Below, piece by piece: positions 52,101 to 61,475 of a stretch of 64,000 nucleotides of DNA. The stretch lies in NCBI GenBank assembly GCA_965119745.1, contig OZ221973.1:2666001-2730000 (forward strand), given 5' to 3'. The translations under genes and the position numbers were made by a program. The notes under the pieces are model-generated. The model did no database searches, had not been told where the DNA came from, and saw nothing but the letters and a program-made list of their open reading frames with translations. The stretch comes from CAJFUR01 sp904420575 (GTDB lineage: Bacteria; Actinomycetota; Coriobacteriia; Coriobacteriales; Eggerthellaceae). Each line of letters opens with the position of its first letter. Position 1 is the stretch's first letter.

Positions 52101-55100
52101 AGCCCCGTGCCCTGTTGCATGCCGTCGCCCTCGACCACCGCCTCGATGGCGGCGCGGTCATCCGCATCGGCCAGGTCGAACTCTCCGTCATGGTCTTCGT
52201 CGTCCAAAGTGAACGTGGCCTTGAAACCTGTGTCCACCACATAGCCCTCGCTCGCCGTTTCCGTCAGTTCGTAGCTTCCCTTGCCGGACAACTCAAGAAC
52301 CAGCATGCCTTCCGCGTTCGTGCGCGGCGTCGTGGTTGCGGGCGCACCGCCGTCGGCCGGCGTGTACGTCAGGCGGAACTCCACTTCCGAAATGCCCTCG
52401 CCCGATTCGGCGTCGTGCTTGAACAGCGTGACCGTCGCCTTGAAGGGGTCGTTCAACAGCACGGGCGCTGGTTGGGAACCCGGTTCTGCGGCGGCGTTGT
52501 CCTGCACCGTCACTGCATGCGCCTTGCCATGGTTCGCCACGGCGTCAAGCGTGAAGGCGAACTTCGCCGCATCCCCGCTGGGAAGATGTGCCTCGTCGGA
52601 GGTTCGCACTTCCATCAGGTAGTATTCGCCCGCCTGCAGACCGTCTGACAGGGCTGCGCGGCGCCCGTCGGTCTGGCCCACCAGCGCTATGTCGCTATCA
52701 GCCGAGGCGAACGACCCGTCGGCGCCGCTCGTCAGGCCCTGCGCCATCAGCTCGTCGCCACCACCCGCGGCGGTGCCCACGCGGTACAGGTCGAACGTCG
52801 CGCCCTGCACCGGAGAGGTCGCATCGTCCGCCAAGGCCTTCGCGAACGTGAAGTACCCGCGGAACACCGGGTCGACAGCCGTCACGCACGCGACACCGCC
52901 GTCCTGCGACACCGCCCCGTCCACGTCAGAAGACACCGTGCCGTCGGCAGCCAAGGCGAACGGAACGTCCTCGGCCCGCACGTGATCCTGCGGCACCACG
53001 CCCGTCTCCCGCACCAGATAGTCGCCCGCTGCAAGCCCGACCACGTACGTAGCTGCCGCGCCGGTCATGCGCGTCAGTTTCGCGGTGTCGGCCTGCCCGT
53101 TGCCCGTGCCGTTTGGCCACACCTCGCCTGTGGCCACGCCGGACGGGTTCGTCCATGTCGTTACCTGGCCCTGCGCGTCGCGCTGCCACACGGCGTAGGT
53201 TGTCTGCCCGTCGCGCGACGTCACGGCCAGCTCTATGCCGTCAAGTTGTTCGCCCTGCACGCCCTCGGCATCGGGGTCAACGTCCCAGTCGTTCACCTTG
53301 TCCAGCGCAAAGCGCGTGGCCGTGTTCGTGATGCCATCGCCTGTCTGGTCGCCGTCTGCGCCCACTTCCGTGGAACCGCCCGCATAGGCAGGATAGAAGC
53401 CAGGAATGCTGCCAGGAGTTTCAGAGGCACGGTAGGTGTACGCGTTGCCGCTGCCGTCGGCTCTGGGCAGTCCGGAGTACGTCCACGTCCACGTGCCGTC
53501 CGTCCCTTTGCTCCATGCGGGCTGCGGCATGGAGCCGTCGGCGGTTCTGGCTTCCTCCCATTGCGCATCCTGGTCGGCGGGATCGCCCGTCGTGCGATAC
53601 AGCTTCATGTCGGGCGCCCTGTCGATGACGCCGTCCCCGTCTTGGTCGAATGCGGGCGCGAAGCCGGTCCCGTAGTCCTCCCATGCCTTCGTGCCGCTCA
53701 GGCCTATGGTGTAGAGCGAGTTGACATATGTCTGGTGGGCGCCGTCCGACGCCACGGCTTGGCCGCTGTCCCCCGCCACCAAGGCGTCGCCCTCTTCGAG
53801 CGGCGCTCCCACAAGGGGGTTCTCGACGTCGTAGCCCCCAGGAACCACTTCCACCGCACGGTAGCGGTACGCGTTGCCGTCCCCATCCTGCGCGGGAAGG
53901 TTCGCGAAGGTGGCCGTGTTGGAACCGAACGTCGCGTCCTGCGCGTCCATGCTGCCGGTGATGCTGGCCGTGACCACCTGCCCTTCCCCATCGGTCACCC
54001 AATCCCACGTCGCGCCATGGTCGGACGACCGCTGCAGCTTGTACGTCACCGACCAGCGCTCGTTGCGGTACTGGTCGTAAACGATGTCGCGCAGGCCCCA
54101 CTCGTTGTCGTTGTCGTCCCACGTTTTCCGCACTGTCAGCTCCGTGGCATCGAGGGTGTTCGTAATGCGCGTGCTGCTCGATGCGGCCAGCGAGGCGCTG
54201 GTCTCGTTGTCGTCCCACGTCGTTTGTTGCTGTCCGTTGTACGAGGCCGTCGTGTCATACACGATGGATGCTCCCACGTCGTTTGCAGGATCGAACGTCG
54301 CCTCTTCGCCACCCACCTTGGTTTCCACGACGCGGTACTCGACTGTGTAGATCGCGCCGTTGTCGCCTTTGACGCGCACGGGCACGCTACTCCACGTGTA
54401 GCTCCACGCGCCGCCTGCATTGCCCGGCCCAAGCGTCTGCTCGACGCTCGGAAAACCGCTTGGCACCTCGTTCAGCAGCTGGGCGAACGCGTCGGCGGCA
54501 GACATCCAAGCGGAATAGCCGTCCTCCGTGGCGTTCAGCGCCTTGTAGCGCGCCTGAAGTTGGACTTCGATGCTCTTCGGGCGCAGACCCCATGCGTCGT
54601 CAGCGTCTTCCCATGCCTTGCTCACGGTGACGGAACCCTTGAGGTAATTGTCCAGATTGCCGAACGCGCCCTCGTATGCGCCTTCCGTTTCCGTTGCCTC
54701 GCCGCTGGCCTCTGCCGTTCCTACATGCGTGCGGTAATGCGTGGTGCCGTCCGGCAGCGTTTCGACAATGGTGTAGGTCCAGGCGCTGCCATCGGACGCC
54801 CATTGCTCCAAGTTGGATATCGCATACGTCCACGAGGCATCATAGGCGCCCTTTTGCGTCCATTCCAGATAGTTGCCTGCATCCGGATCGTCCGATTGCA
54901 GAGGAACGGACGCCTCTTCCTGGCCGCTCGCCGACGTGCGCGAAAGCGTCAGCCGGATGTCGTCGGGACGCATGCCGAAAGCGTTGCCGTAGTCGGTCCA
55001 CGTCTTGGTGCCTGTCAGCTTCAGCGCGTCCGCTTCGTAGGTGTTCGCGAACGTGACATCAACGGCCGTGTCGTACACGGGAGCGCCATCGTCGCCGGAC

Positions 55101-58100
55101 GTTGCCGCAACCACCATCGACGTGCCGTCGTCCTTCACGGCGGGCGGCGAGGCCACGCCTTCGTCGTCGACTGCGCCGTCGCCAAACTCGGCCGCCCCCA
55201 GAGCCAAATCTCCCAGACCCACCTGCGTGGCATAGCCGTCGATGGAGGCCTCCACCACGTAGTAGCGCCAGTACGCTCCGTTGGGAGCGTATAGCTCCAG
55301 TCCCTCGAAGGTGTACGTCGCATCGGTCCCGTCGGCTTCGGCCTGCTTCAGCTCCTCGGCAGTGATGGCGCCCGCCGCCACCCGCTCGGGGCTGCTCAGG
55401 CCCCTTTCGCCTTCATACTGGCGGTACAGCACGAACTCCACGTCGGGGTACGCGTCGCCCACGTCCCGCCCGCCGAACAGCTTCTTGACCGTCAACGAGC
55501 CTTTGGTTGCGTCGTAAACGTTGTTGATGTAGAACGAGCCGGTCTGCCCGTGGCGAATGTCGTACACCTGCCCCGTGCCGTCAACGTAGGTGTCCTGCGC
55601 GAAGTTCACGTTTGCGACGTCGTCGGTTTGCAGGTATCCCGGCGTGTCCAGCAGGCCTACCATGACCTCGCGCGCACGGTACTGGTACAGGTTGCCGTCT
55701 TCGTCGAACGCCGGCAGCGTCTCGCCGGATGAGCCGTTGGTGTTGTCGCCCGGAGAGGCGATGGAGTACGTGTAGCGATTGCTGTCATCCGACGCCTGTT
55801 CCATGCGGGACGTCCACGCAACCGCGCCAACGCTGCCGTCCGCGTTCCCGGCCGGCACCCAAGCGCCCGTCGCGTCCTGTCTCACGTACAGGTCGGGCCA
55901 TTCGTCGTCCGTCGCCAACTTCCGCTGCAAAAACACTGTGATTTCGGGGATGTCGGCGGACTGCACGGAACCCGGCAGGTTCGACCACAGCTTCGTGCCG
56001 TTGGCCACGATGGTGCCCGTCAGCGAATTGACGAACGTGCCACCCGAACGGACGGCGTAGGCCGTGCCGGCGCTGTTGTCGATGTCGGCGGCGTTGCCGC
56101 TTGCGACCTCGACGAGCTGCGGGTCGGCCGGATCGGCGGGATCGGTCATCCGATCGGCGGAAAACGTCACGTCGCCGTAACCCAAACTCGTGCCGTCGTT
56201 CATGAATTCCTCGACGGCGTAGTAGGTGATTTCGTCGCCAAGCACGTCGTACTTTGGCAAACCATCGATCGTGCAGGACTGCAGGTACTGCGAGGCCGCC
56301 AGCGTCGTGGAGCCCGACGTGCCGAAGACGGGTTCTTCTTCGTCCGAAGCCGCCTGCCACAGGTAATGGACATAGCCCTCCACCGGCTGCGGCTTCTCGT
56401 TCGTCTCCGCGCTCACCTGATACAGCGTGAGGGCGATATCGGGACGCTGTAGCGCCTCGTTCACGTAAACGTCGTTCCATTCCTTGTAAAAGGTCACTTC
56501 CGTCGTACCCGCGCGGCGATTGGCAATGCGATAGGTCTGTTCGTCATGGAAGTGACGCTCGCCGATGAGGTAGTCGCCGGCGGTCGAGGATATCACGTAG
56601 TCGCCTTGCCCGCGCTGATCGACAAAGCGCTCTTCCACCGTGTAATGCACCACTTCGCCGTCGGAGGCGATGCCCTTGTACTTGGGCAGGCCGAAGAAGC
56701 CGTAAGTGGAGGCGTCTGAATCGGGGCTTACCGGCACCACCAACGCCGTGCCGCCGTCTTCGACGCGCGCAGAATCAAGCGGAGCGCCGTCCCGGTCGTA
56801 CAGGGGTATCTTGTTGCCGCCCGCAAGCTGCGCGTAAGCGTTCCCGCCCTCCACGAAGAAGCGAGCCTCCGAATCGTCCACCCTCAGCACCAGCTCTGCC
56901 GCAGGGCGGTCGTCGGGAGCCGCCGACCCGTCCACCCATTCCTTCTCCACCGTGAGGTCTATCAGGCCGATGCGACGGTTGTTCACCGTCAGGGTCTGCT
57001 CTCCGAAGGGGCCCACGGCTTCGGCGGCGTACGTCACTTCGTATGCGTGCTCGTGTGTGGCAACACGCTCCAAGTCGTTGGTCCAGCCGACATTCACCCA
57101 GTCCTCGTTGCCTAACCCCGCCTCTTCGGCTTCGGTGCGCGTGTACACCTCGAAGCGTTCGCTGCCGTCAGAGGCATCGAGGCACGTTTCCTCAATAAGG
57201 ACGTCGTCCGTGGTCAGGTTGTCAACGGGAACGACCAGCTCGTAGAACCACGCGTTGGCCTCGGACAGCTCTATGTCCGCTTGGATGATTTCGCCTGCGT
57301 CATAGTGGACGCTGCCGTTGCGCGACGTCAGTTCGCGGGCCGCACGTACGGTGACGTAGCAGGTCAGACGGTGCGCCGAGTCATCGCCGTCCGTCCATTC
57401 CTTCAGAAGGTGGAAGTCGGTGCCCTCGCCCGGTCCATAGGAGTTCGTGATCGTGGTCAGGTGGTTTTCGGCGTCGTAGGTGCGCTCGCTGTCCCATCCC
57501 GCCGGCTCGTCCTCCACCACCCGGTAGACGTACTTGGCCCCCGTCGCGGAATACTGCGGCAGACCCGTGATCTCGAGGTAGTACGGGCTCGTCTCCTGCG
57601 CAACGGTCGGCTCGGACCCTGCATCACCCTGGATGCGGTCGTCGAACGGCGTCGCTTCGGCGTCGGCCTCGCCGTCAAGCAAGAATTCCCCCACGAGAGT
57701 GGTATTCTGGTATACGCGTACGGTCACCGTGTCGGTGCGGGTCTCGTCGGGCTGCTGGCGCGCGTAGGTGCCGTCGGGCTGCTGCCACAGCTTCTCGACG
57801 TTTTCGTACGTTGCATTGTCAAACGCGTTGACGATGGTGCCGTCCTCGTCCACCGACGACGTGAAACGCACCGCCTCGGCTTCGTCGGCCGAGCCCTCCA
57901 GGGCATGCAGGTACAGCGTGAATTCGGCCGTGTTCGCATCCTCGTCGCGCTCGAACCGCGTCTCTTCGGCCGTATGGCCTTCTTGCGCAACGCCTGTTTC
58001 GACCCAGCGATAGGTTATCTCGTACCCGCTGTCGTCGTATTTGGGGTAAGCCCCCGCAATCTCCTGCGTGAGCGTTTCGGCATTGAACCCTTCTATGGTC

Positions 58101-60148
58101 TGCGTGATGGGCGCGCCCTCGGCGTCGAGGACGGCCGTCCACGTGCCGGCTCCCTGATTGTAGCGCTGAAGCGTGAAGGTGCACTGCACTTCCTGCAGCT
58201 GGTCCTGGAACGCGGCGACGGACCAGGTCTTCAGCTGCGTGACCTCCTTCGTGCCCGACAGGTGGTTCTCCACCGTGCCGCCGTTGTAGGTCAGGCGGTC
58301 GTTCGCAGGACGCGTCCATGCGGCTGCCGTCGAGTTCGGGTCGCGGTTCTGGTCGGTGTAGCTTATCGTGGCATCGGCCGCAACGTTGTAGTAGTTGGGA
58401 ACCGTGCCGTCGAACTTCACCGTGTAGTTCTCCACCGCAGTGTCCTCGCGCACACCATAGACGAAAGGATAGCCATCGGAGTCGTACTTGTCCAGAACGA
58501 GGTCGGGATACTGCTCCTTCAGCAGCGCCCCCAAGTCGACACGACCGTTCTCGTCGGCATCCCCGGGAGTGGCAACCAGCGTGATGAAGCTGCCGTCGGC
58601 AGCCCGCACCTGCGAGGAGTTCTCGATGGAGCCGGGCGTCGAACCGTCGGAATAGCGCCAGAGCGAGAACGTCACCTCGTCGCGCCGGGCGGCGTTCCCC
58701 CCGTCGAACCACCGTTTATAGGCCGTGAACGTCGTGGCGCCCGTATGCGTGAAGACGACGGTTCCGCCCTCATAGGCGGCATCCACCACCGCGCCATGGT
58801 TGGCCGATGCGGAGTTGTCGTACGAGACGGCATAGTAGTCGTCGTCCGCCACGAGGCCGCGGCACACGATGCGGTACTCGATGGGTTCCCCCGTCACGGT
58901 GTATTGGGGCAGGTCGGCCAAAAGCACTCCCGAGCATGCGCCCTCGTCGGGAAGCCAGTCGAACGACCCGCCGATGCCCGCCTGGGCCTGGCTGTTGCCG
59001 CCGTCGGCCATGAGGTCTTCGAATTCGTAGGATGCTCGAACCTGATTGTTGACCACGACGTCGACGTACAGGTAGCCGCTCGTGCTTTTGCCAAGTTCCT
59101 CCAGCGTGTCGTCGCCCACCTTGCCTACGATGCGAAACGATTCCTCGGAGAGCAGCTGCAGATACTGCGTGTCCGCCGCGTCTTCTCCATAAGACGCGGC
59201 GTTGCGCTGATAGCCGGCATAAACGGCAGTGTCGGTCATCGACCACTCGACGCGATAAGTGGTGTTCTTGGAAACGTACACGGGATTCCCTGTTTCGGGG
59301 TCGTAGATCGGCCCGTTGTCGTCCTCGTCCTGCACCCAAGTGGTCTGCACCACCGTGGTGGGCAGGACGTCCGCCGTGGAAACATACGTGTTGACTGCGC
59401 TCTGGCGCGTTCTCGCCGAGGGAGCGGCATCCATGCCCAGGTACTTCTTCACGTTCTCGGGCGTCGCCGGAAGATCCTTTGCCTCCGTGCCACCGCTGGG
59501 AACGATGAGGCCGTCTCCATCGACGTGCATCACGTTGCCTTCGGCATCGTAGAGCGTGAACGCCAAGGTGGGCGAAACGGCTTCCGTCGACGGGCGCGAA
59601 CCGATGTTGTTGTCCGCCCATTGGGTGACCACCTGCTTGGCCGTGGTCTCTGTGCCGGGCGTGCGCGTGGGCGCAGGAGGCTCGCCTGCACGCGAAGGCG
59701 AAACAAGCGCGATCAACGCTGCGACCAGCCTGTCCGTCTGCGCCTTGTCGGCGGCGTCGAGCGAATCGGCGTCAGCATCGGTTCCGGCTTCTTGGGCGTC
59801 CGGAGAAGAAACGTTGTCAGACAGCCCCCAAAGGGCCAGTATGTCTGCACGAGAGGGCACGTCAAGCACGACCGTGCGCACCGTGCCGTCCTCGGCCGTC
59901 TGCACGACCCAGTCGATCTGGGACGCCTCGTCCTGCACCAGCGACGCGTCCAGAAGCACGGGAAGCGACGTCGCACCAAGGGATGCGGGAGCGGACGCGG
60001 CGGAATCACCGAGCACGGTGCTGCCGGCTGGCGCGGCGCCCGAAGCCGCCGCAGAGTCGACGGCGCCCACGTCGCCTACTTCGCACGCTTGCTCCTGTCT
60101 CTGCCGAATGAGATCTGCGGCGGCGTCAGTCAGGGTCAGCCTGAGAGA
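49190..60148 (-). CDS. Main body of a giant Cna_B/SpaA-type surface adhesin, out of frame with its signal peptide
   Basis: 3,652 residues after the G-tract. The first half is a chain of Cna_B domains with starts such as TGTKTWTDYGNAFGMRPDDI, VSKAWEDADDAWGLRPKSIE, VEKEWVDGSAAPDDRP and FYKEWNDVYVNEALQRPDI. The second half is SpaA-like prealbumin domains ending in E-boxes (ETAAPAGYEL, ETGVPAGYTRI, EVSAPTGHEL, ETQAPAGYEL). These folds commonly have isopeptide bonds. The C-terminus is LLSKTGD, a hydrophobic helix and RLRRC, an LPxTG-type sorting signal. Without a signal peptide it would not be exported; with one extra G it joins the N-terminal part into ~3,901 residues. Confidence 0.88.
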   Translation of the reverse strand, partial: SLRLTLTDAAADLIRQRQEQACEVGDVGAVDSAAASGAAPAGSTVLGDSAASAPASLGATSLPVLLDASLVQDEASQIDWVVQTAEDGTVRTVVLDVPSRADILALWGLSDNVSSPDAQEAGTDADADSLDAADKAQTDRLVAALIALVSPSRAGEPPAPTRTPGTETTAKQVVTQWADNNIGSRPSTEAVSPTLAFTLYDAEGNVMHVDGDGLIVPSGGTEAKDLPATPENVKKYLGMDAAPSARTRQSAVNTYVSTADVLPTTVVQTTWVQDEDDNGPIYDPETGNPVYVSKNTTYRVEWSMTDTAVYAGYQRNAASYGEDAADTQYLQLLSEESFRIVGKVGDDTLEELGKSTSGYLYVDVVVNNQVRASYEFEDLMADGGNSQAQAGIGGSFDWLPDEGACSGVLLADLPQYTVTGEPIEYRIVCRGLVADDDYYAVSYDNSASANHGAVVDAAYEGGTVVFTHTGATTFTAYKRWFDGGNAARRDEVTFSLWRYSDGSTPGSIENSSQVRAADGSFITLVATPGDADENGRVDLGALLKEQYPDLVLDKYDSDGYPFVYGVREDTAVENYTVKFDGTVPNYYNVAADATISYTDQNRDPNSTAAAWTRPANDRLTYNGGTVENHLSGTKEVTQLKTWSVAAFQDQLQEVQCTFTLQRYNQGAGTWTAVLDAEGAPITQTIEGFNAETLTQEIAGAYPKYDDSGYEITYRWVETGVAQEGHTAEETRFERDEDANTAEFTLYLHALEGSADEAEAVRFTSSVDEDGTIVNAFDNATYENVEKLWQQPDGTYARQQPDETRTDTVTVRVYQNTTLVGEFLLDGEADAEATPFDDRIQGDAGSEPTVAQETSPYYLEITGLPQYSATGAKYVYRVVEDEPAGWDSERTYDAENHLTTITNSYGPGEGTDFHLLKEWTDGDDSAHRLTCYVTVRAARELTSRNGSVHYDAGEIIQADIELSEANAWFYELVVPVDNLTTDDVLIEETCLDASDGSERFEVYTRTEAEEAGLGNEDWVNVGWTNDLERVATHEHAYEVTYAAEAVGPFGEQTLTVNNRRIGLIDLTVEKEWVDGSAAPDDRPAAELVLRVDDSEARFFVEGGNAYAQLAGGNKIPLYDRDGAPLDSARVEDGGTALVVPVSPDSDASTYGFFGLPKYKGIASDGEVVHYTVEERFVDQRGQGDYVISSTAGDYLIGERHFHDEQTYRIANRRAGTTEVTFYKEWNDVYVNEALQRPDIALTLYQVSAETNEKPQPVEGYVHYLWQAASDEEEPVFGTSGSTTLAASQYLQSCTIDGLPKYDVLGDEITYYAVEEFMNDGTSLGYGDVTFSADRMTDPADPADPQLVEVASGNAADIDNSAGTAYAVRSGGTFVNSLTGTIVANGTKLWSNLPGSVQSADIPEITVFLQRKLATDDEWPDLYVRQDATGAWVPAGNADGSVGAVAWTSRMEQASDDSNRYTYSIASPGDNTNGSSGETLPAFDEDGNLYQYRAREVMVGLLDTPGYLQTDDVANVNFAQDTYVDGTGQVYDIRHGQTGSFYINNVYDATKGSLTVKKLFGGRDVGDAYPDVEFVLYRQYEGERGLSSPERVAAGAITAEELKQAEADGTDATYTFEGLELYAPNGAYWRYYVVEASIDGYATQVGLGDLALGAAEFGDGAVDDEGVASPPAVKDDGTSMVVAATSGDDGAPVYDTAVDVTFANTYEADALKLTGTKTWTDYGNAFGMRPDDIRLTLSRTSASGQEEASVPLQSDDPDAGNYLEWTQKGAYDASWTYAISNLEQWASDGSAWTYTIVETLPDGTTHYRTHVGTAEASGEATETEGAYEGAFGNLDNYLKGSVTVSKAWEDADDAWGLRPKSIEVQLQARYKALNATEDGYSAWMSAADAFAQLLNEVPSGFPSVEQTLGPGNAGGAWSYTWSSVPVRVKGDNGAIYTVEYRVVETKVGGEEATFDPANDVGASIVYDTTASYNGQQQTTWDDNETSASLAASSSTRITNTLDATELTVRKTWDDNDNEWGLRDIVYDQYRNERWSVTYKLQRSSDHGATWDWVTDGEGQVVTASITGSMDAQDATFGSNTATFANLPAQDGDGNAYRYRAVEVVPGGYDVENPLVGAPLEEGDALVAGDSGQAVASDGAHQTYVNSLYTIGLSGTKAWEDYGTGFAPAFDQDGDGVIDRAPDMKLYRTTGDPADQDAQWEEARTADGSMPQPAWSKGTDGTWTWTYSGLPRADGSGNAYTYRASETPGSIPGFYPAYAGGSTEVGADGDQTGDGITNTATRFALDKVNDWDVDPDAEGVQGEQLDGIELAVTSRDGQTTYAVWQRDAQGQVTTWTNPSGVATGEVWPNGTGNGQADTAKLTRMTGAAATYVVGLAAGDYLVRETGVVPQDHVRAEDVPFALAADGTVSSDVDGAVSQDGGVACVTAVDPVFRGYFTFAKALADDATSPVQGATFDLYRVGTAAGGGDELMAQGLTSGADGSFASADSDIALVGQTDGRRAALSDGLQAGEYYLMEVRTSDEAHLPSGDAAKFAFTLDAVANHGKAHAVTVQDNAAAEPGSQPAPVLLNDPFKATVTLFKHDAESGEGISEVEFRLTYTPADGGAPATTTPRTNAEGMLVLELSGKGSYELTETASEGYVVDTGFKATFTLDDEDHDGEFDLADADDRAAIEAVVEGDGMQQGTGLANTRLTGSASFKKESSADGAALDGAAFALQRQRADATWEDVATGLATGKAYVLDAAGGAAEDDSVMPEAGVLRISGLPWGTYRFVETVPSGGFAGQIGNDPVTSDAFVVARDTVEAEAVLQDVENRPTQLVLRKTNEDGSAALPDVRFTVTPTGASTFADGTTEAKELTTGADGTASLEGQLCVGATYDIAETAAPAGYELAGESLRVTVQADGSLAAADGVSAPWSLDGSAATVSLADEPIRAFVKKVNANDETQALSGVTFDVVGAFADGAASKSVETGADGTVLIEGLVAGNRYQVTETGVPAGYTRIAGTFAFDVRADGTLAPVGDMVGYRVDADGVTVVAADVPTRIVVEKVAEDGTLLPGARFTVTPTGASTFADGTTEAKELTTGADGTASLEGQLCVGATYDIAETAAPAGYELIAGTLSIRVAEDGAIEATGVVPNGYEKGDANTFTVRAVNTPVVVGLQKVSTDDYATPLAGAEFVVTGAFADGSTEQCLTTDDGGLVNLEALLVAGETYTIVEVRAADGHEIAADPFSFVMAADGSMTAAAGSVEAGAGQPGYQIADDGVIALTMADAPIKAKIMKTNRDGEPLAGAVFEIVPHDGSDAKTFTSGADGTVEIDAAWLVAGASYTISEVSAPTGHELAGSATFTVNDDGTLSFDGADAAGSVAGKEGSGLYTAAEDVDGTAVVSVKDDLIRVSLIKRDAAGNALAGAEFAVQGRFPDGDAEKTFSSDDTGVLFQDYVLLGSEDGERYLIRETQAPAGYELLGDVVLRVHDDGTVVVDDETPEGVRDAVSIDQVGGTAVVTVEDAAIEVGLRKMSENGKALAGAEFKVTGMFADGTTEKTLASAQDGTATLASLIAGASYTITEQKAPDGHKRIEEGYTFTVGSDGTLAGEAGAGYAIVDDGLVLQVTNEEIPPATLLSKTGDGQGPIVVLLGVAAALSSAACAGAVHRLRRCWEYPSGA
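50837..51662 (-). repeat. 163-bp exact direct repeat within the adhesin gene
   Basis: 50837-50999 and 51500-51662 are identical over 163 bp, 663 bp apart (221 codons, in frame). They encode the same segment, with TVTPTGASTFADGTTEAKEL and CVGATYDIAETAAPAGYEL. Recombination between them would remove or add two domains without a frame change. Confidence 0.9.
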
Positions 60149-60894
60149 CCCCCCCCCGCGACTATTTCGGCATGCGCCACCTGTATGCCCGTGGATTCCT
60201 CGCACACCCAGAAGGTGCCTTCCACGCCCGCATGCGAAACGCCCTCGGGCAGGGAGACTTGAATGTAGTCGCCCGCCTGAACGTCTTGTCCTTCGGGAAT
60301 CATTCCAAAGCCGAACGATACCTCGAGATCCGCCGGTATGGCTTCGGGAAGCGCCATGCCCCGGTCGGTCGCAGCGTCGTCGGGAGCCAAGGATTCCGCA
60401 TACGGCCTGTCTGCAGAGGTCGCGGCATCCTGCCCCGTCGTATCGTCCCGCAATTCGGGGGGACATTCCGACGAAACCTTCAAAGAGCCGTCGATGGACA
60501 GGATGTCCATCGCATCCGACCAGTCCTTTGGCTCGCGCAGACCTTCCCCGTCTTCCACGCCGGGCGAAACGGACGGCGAACCGGTCGTGCCCGATCCTTC
60601 AACTGCAGGTTGGGAATCGACGTTCTCGTCCAAGCCGTTGCCAGGCCCCTGCGCATCGGCAACCTCCTCGCCGCTGCCGGCCTGGGAGCGGTCGGAAAGC
60701 GCGCCGGAGCCCTCGTCCAACGAAGGCTCGCCTGCCTGCGGCGAGACCTCCCCGGAAGACACTCTCGCATCCAAAGAACCCGCATACGCTATCGCTGAAA
60801 AAGGCATCATAGTCACCATCAGCAAAAACGCCATGAACACGTTGAAAAGCCGCTCGGGAAACGTACGCGGAGTCATTCGATGCGCTTTCTTCAT
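60136..60894 (-). CDS. N-terminal part of the giant adhesin: signal peptide and start of adhesion domain
   Basis: 252 residues. Signal peptide MKKAHRMTPRTFPERLFNVF and a hydrophobic core to SAIAYAGS, then an acidic Ser/Glu-rich segment, then the beginning of a Cna/SpaA adhesion domain (LEVSFGFGMIPEGQDVQAGD, YIQVSLPEGV, GTFWVCEESTGIQ). The frame ends at a TGA 12 bases after the G9 run. ATG 60894 is chosen for its GAGG site; ATGs at 60930 and 60939 are in frame. AT-rich DNA upstream (60960-61030) probably holds the promoter. Confidence 0.85.
   Translation of the reverse strand: MKKAHRMTPRTFPERLFNVFMAFLLMVTMMPFSAIAYAGSLDARVSSGEVSPQAGEPSLDEGSGALSDRSQAGSGEEVADAQGPGNGLDENVDSQPAVEGSGTTGSPSVSPGVEDGEGLREPKDWSDAMDILSIDGSLKVSSECPPELRDDTTGQDAATSADRPYAESLAPDDAATDRGMALPEAIPADLEVSFGFGMIPEGQDVQAGDYIQVSLPEGVSHAGVEGTFWVCEESTGIQVAHAEIVAGGGLSG
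60149..60157 (-). repeat. G9 tract at the frame break of the adhesin
   Basis: Nine G in the coding strand. With 9 the frame stops at TGA (60136-60138); with 8 it stops shortly after; with 10 (or 7) it reads into the 3,652-residue body. Slippage here would switch the protein on and off. Confidence 0.9.
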
Positions 60895-61154
60895 AAACTT
60901 CCTCACTTCCTTGCCACACGAGACGAGCATCGCGTTCATCCCTTCGCGTAGTGCGATCTCGTCAAATGCAACTTATCAATGAGCGGTAGCATAATCCATG
61001 ATTAATTGAAATATGTTAATATAAAGAACCATCGAGGACAAGTTCGAGGACAAGTAACAGATGCGGCACGGGAGACTGGCTTGTCGAACGCGCTCCACGA
61101 AAACCCCCGAACCGAAGCCACCGAAGCACGCAGCACATCGCGCGCACGCAAAAA

Positions 61155-61180
61155 AGGCCAGCCGGATCACCGGCTGGCCT
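61155..61180 (-). terminator. Terminator of the tRNA-His/tRNA-Lys transcript
   Basis: Perfect 11-bp stem AGGCCAGCCGG with its complement, loop of 4, followed on the minus strand by a run of T. Confidence 0.9.
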
Positions 61181-61192
61181 CTCGATTGTTTC

Positions 61193-61268
61193 TGGTGCAC
61201 CGTCGGCGACTCGAACGCCGGACCTTGGGATTAAGAGTCCCCTGCTCTACCAACTAAGCTAACGGTGC
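61193..61268 (-). tRNA. tRNA-Lys (anticodon CTT)
   Basis: 76 nt with encoded CCA. Acceptor GCACCGT/ACGGTGC; anticodon stem GGGGA with TCCC around CTCTTAA, anticodon CTT; T-loop GTTCGAGTC. Transcribed after tRNA-His, terminator follows. Confidence 0.96.
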
Positions 61269-61349
61269 ATGTCACGGTGCTTCGTGCGAAGCGCTTGCAT
61301 ATTGTAAGGCAAGCGAATCCGCGGCGCAAGCCCCAATTTGGAAGCGCGC

Positions 61350-61426
61350 TGGGGTGGATGATGGGACTCGAACCCACGATCTCCAGAGCCACAATCTGGC
61401 GCCTTAGCCAACTAGGCCACACCCAC
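61350..61426 (-). tRNA. tRNA-His (anticodon GTG)
   Basis: Acceptor GTGGGTG/CATCCAC with C73 and an extra G at -1 (61427), the mark of histidine tRNA. Anticodon stem CCAGA/TCTGG around TTGTGGC, anticodon GTG. CCA encoded. Confidence 0.96.
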
Positions 61427-61475
61427 CATGGCGCAAGGAAGGATTATACGGGTTTGGCCGAGGTCGCGCAAGGGG

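Noticed and set aside
57281..60262. Open frame of 993 codons on the + strand
   Set aside because: Antisense to the adhesin repeats; Arg/Val/His-rich without recognisable domains.
49190..60894. Adhesin as an ordinary decayed pseudogene
   Set aside because: Only one frame break in ~11.7 kb, exactly at a homopolymer, with intact signal peptide and sorting signal; phase variation or a sequencing error fits better.
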